Assembly (NCBI GenBank): GCA_022361095.1
Contig: JAKSBO010000475.1
Span: 1-7,018 of the forward strand
Reading direction: 5' to 3'
Length of the DNA stretch: 7,018 nucleotides
DNA from: Desulfobacterales bacterium
GTDB taxonomy: Bacteria; Desulfobacterota; Desulfobacteria; Desulfobacterales; Desulfobacteraceae
Part shown: positions 6,017 through 7,018 of the stretch, piece by piece
How positions within the stretch are numbered: the first letter of the stretch is position 1
Layout: each line of letters starts with the position of its first letter
Made by a program: the position numbers and the translations under genes
Notes under the pieces: model-generated
Seen by the model: the letters and a program-made list of their open reading frames with translations, nothing else
Database searches by the model: none
Told to the model about the DNA's origin: nothing

Positions 6017-6044
6017 ATATTAAGCAAATATCCCCGGAATTCAA
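6017..6044 (-). promoter_or_regulatory. candidate rarD promoter
   Basis: Reading the - strand, TTGAAT (6044-6039) is followed after 16 bp by TAATAT (6022-6017); each hexamer matches the sigma70 consensus at four of six positions. Transcription would start near 6010, giving a leader of about 80 nt to TTG 5927. The -35 lies within a 10-bp direct repeat. Moderate to weak call. Confidence 0.35.
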
Positions 6045-6055
6045 GCCCCGGAATT
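6032..6055. repeat. 10-bp tandem direct repeat at the rarD promoter
   Basis: CCCCGGAATT occurs at 6032-6041 and again, identically, at 6046-6055, separated by CAAG, for a 14-bp period. The pair overlaps the candidate -35 of rarD and lies between the SUMF1-domain gene and rarD. Two identical decamers this close suggest a binding site for a regulator that contacts direct repeats, but this is inferred and a small duplication is possible. Confidence 0.5.
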
Positions 6056-6100
6056 ATCTTATCCGTTTCGCTTTGGGACAAAGGGCAAAAGATTAAGAGG

Positions 6101-7018
6101 TCAAAGTTTAATCCTGGCGCAACGAAACCCGATAAAGTAGCTCCTGCTGGCCGGGTAGAAGTCGTAGAAGCGGGCGCCGCAACGGCAAGCCTCCTCGGAG
6201 TCAAGAAAGGCACCGCCCTTTAAAACATAGTGATCCTTGGCATCGCCCCAAAAAGAAGAGGTCCATTCCCAGACATTCCCGGCCATGTCATAGCATCCGT
6301 ATGGGCTGATGCCGTTGGGATAAAGGGTAACCCGGTTGGGTTTGCCCCTGCCGGATACTTTAGTGCTGCACTTTTCCGGATCAAACTGCTCACCCCAGGG
6401 ATAGATATTGCCATTATCCCCACGTGCTGCCCTTTCCCACTCCTCTTCCGTTGGCAGACGGTAGGTAAATCCGTCATTTTTTAGTGTGGTCAGCCATTTG
6501 GCATAGGCTTGGACCTCGAACCAGGAAACTCCGACAACAGGCTGCTCCGGATCATTGTAATCTTTATCGTTCCAATATTTTGGTTCCTGCAACTGATTTC
6601 CAGCCTGCCATTTCTCCCCCCTTTTTCCCCAAAACGCCATCTCCTCATAGCCCCCGGCCTCGATAAAGCGCTTGAACTGCTGGTTGGTCACCGGATAAAT
6701 ATCCATTTCATAATCATGGTCGATACGTATTTTCTCTTTTGTATCTCCGAACAGGAATTCGCCTGCCGGAACCGGCACCAACCTGTGATTATAATCTTTT
6801 CCAGGCGTTGGCACCGTCTCTTTTTTCGAAATGTCCGGTTCCACCACGGCACTCAGGGTTTTAAGCTCTTCCAGTTCACCCATGCTGGGATTGAACTTTT
6901 TAACAACGGAAATCAGATTCCGGTTACTGACGAACTCCGCCAGTGAGTCCGGGATCTGGATATCCTGGTGTTCTGTAAGATCAAAAGTATATGCTCCTTT
7001 ATCCCCGGCCTTTTCCTG
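6101..7018 (-). CDS. SUMF1/formylglycine-generating-enzyme-like domain protein, 5' partial
   Basis: The frame is open from the right window edge (QEKAGDKGAYTF...) to TGA at 6101-6103, 305 visible residues; the ATG at 6883 is probably internal. Residues 1-79 hold no domain I recognise (EFVSNRNLISVVKKF, then a Pro/Glu/Lys linker). From about 80 to 305 lies a complete SUMF1-type C-type-lectin-like fold: VPVPAGEFLFGD, YPVTNQQFKRFI, VVGVSWFEVQAYAKWL, YRLPTEEEWERAARG, YPWG, YDMAGNVWEWTSSFW, LKGGAFLD and IGFRCAR. Known: true formylglycine-generating enzymes activate sulfatases with two cysteines in a GGSxxCxxxxC region. Here the first position reads Asp (residue 273, GGAFLD) and a cysteine remains at the second (278), so sulfatase activation is doubtful. 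SUMF1-fold domains also occur as C-terminal modules in multidomain, STAND-type and signalling proteins. No sulfatase gene is nearby. Domain firm; role unknown. Confidence 0.88.
   Translation of the reverse strand, partial: QEKAGDKGAYTFDLTEHQDIQIPDSLAEFVSNRNLISVVKKFNPSMGELEELKTLSAVVEPDISKKETVPTPGKDYNHRLVPVPAGEFLFGDTKEKIRIDHDYEMDIYPVTNQQFKRFIEAGGYEEMAFWGKRGEKWQAGNQLQEPKYWNDKDYNDPEQPVVGVSWFEVQAYAKWLTTLKNDGFTYRLPTEEEWERAARGDNGNIYPWGEQFDPEKCSTKVSGRGKPNRVTLYPNGISPYGCYDMAGNVWEWTSSFWGDAKDHYVLKGGAFLDSEEACRCGARFYDFYPASRSYFIGFRCARIKL

Noticed and set aside
6071..6083. CTTTGGGACAAAG hairpin downstream of the SUMF1-domain gene as its terminator
   Set aside because: It has five pairs with a 3-nt loop, mostly A-T, and no T-run after it on the - strand.
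6101..6230. C-terminus of the SUMF1-fold protein as a diversity-generating retroelement variable region
   Set aside because: SUMF1/lectin-fold C-termini are common retroelement targets, and the end (ARFYDFYPASRSYFIGFR) superficially fits. The sequence downstream on that strand is rarD, with no reverse transcriptase and no template-like second copy of this region in the window.
1..7018. CRISPR array, tRNA, insertion sequence or attachment site
   Set aside because: No regularly spaced repeats, cloverleaf-like segments, transposase-like proteins or terminal inverted repeats were visible on either strand by reading; a dedicated tRNA or repeat search was not possible here.

Overview
This window looks like an ordinary chromosomal stretch from a Gram-negative proteobacterium-like organism. 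The genes encode a periplasmic binding protein with a Sec signal peptide, a tripartite tricarboxylate transporter (TTT), and a RarD-type permease. The style of the proteins, the GCC/CCC/CCG-rich codons set against AT-rich control regions, and the presence of a SUMF1-fold protein suggest an anaerobic sulfate-reducer-like member of Desulfobacterota. That placement is inference only; no rRNA or marker gene is present.

Layout. (1) Bases 1-690, + strand: C-terminal bulk of a GntR-family regulator with a UTRA ligand-binding domain, cut at its 5' end by the window edge. (2) Bases 691-956: an AT-rich control region with helically phased AnTn tracts, a candidate promoter and a 44-bp near-perfect palindrome. 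(3) Bases 957-5002, + strand: a four-gene unit. It holds a DUF6282-type putative metal-dependent hydrolase, then the TTT genes in the order tctC (binding protein), tctB (small membrane subunit), tctA (large membrane subunit). A 156-bp gap between tctC and tctB holds three successive hairpins. (4) Bases 5003-5045: a short convergent gap with a GC-rich hairpin. (5) Bases 5046-5927, - strand: rarD, a 10-TM EamA/DMT-family permease, with a candidate promoter overlapped by a 10-bp direct repeat. (6) Bases 6101-7018, - strand: the C-terminal part of a larger protein ending in a SUMF1/formylglycine-generating-enzyme-like domain. It runs open off the right edge and lacks one of the two catalytic cysteine positions.

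How the genes work together (inference). The UTRA regulator probably senses a small carboxylate or related metabolite and controls the promoter between itself and the DUF6282 gene. TctC captures the substrate in the periplasm, TctA/TctB import it using an ion gradient, and the DUF6282 protein may act on the imported compound or a derivative. The substrate cannot be read from the sequence. rarD and the SUMF1-domain gene are on the other strand and look unrelated to this unit. The most interesting points are the pairing of an uncharacterised metallo-hydrolase-like protein with a dedicated regulator and transporter, the large palindrome at the promoter, and the hairpin-filled gap that could set binding-protein versus membrane-subunit stoichiometry.
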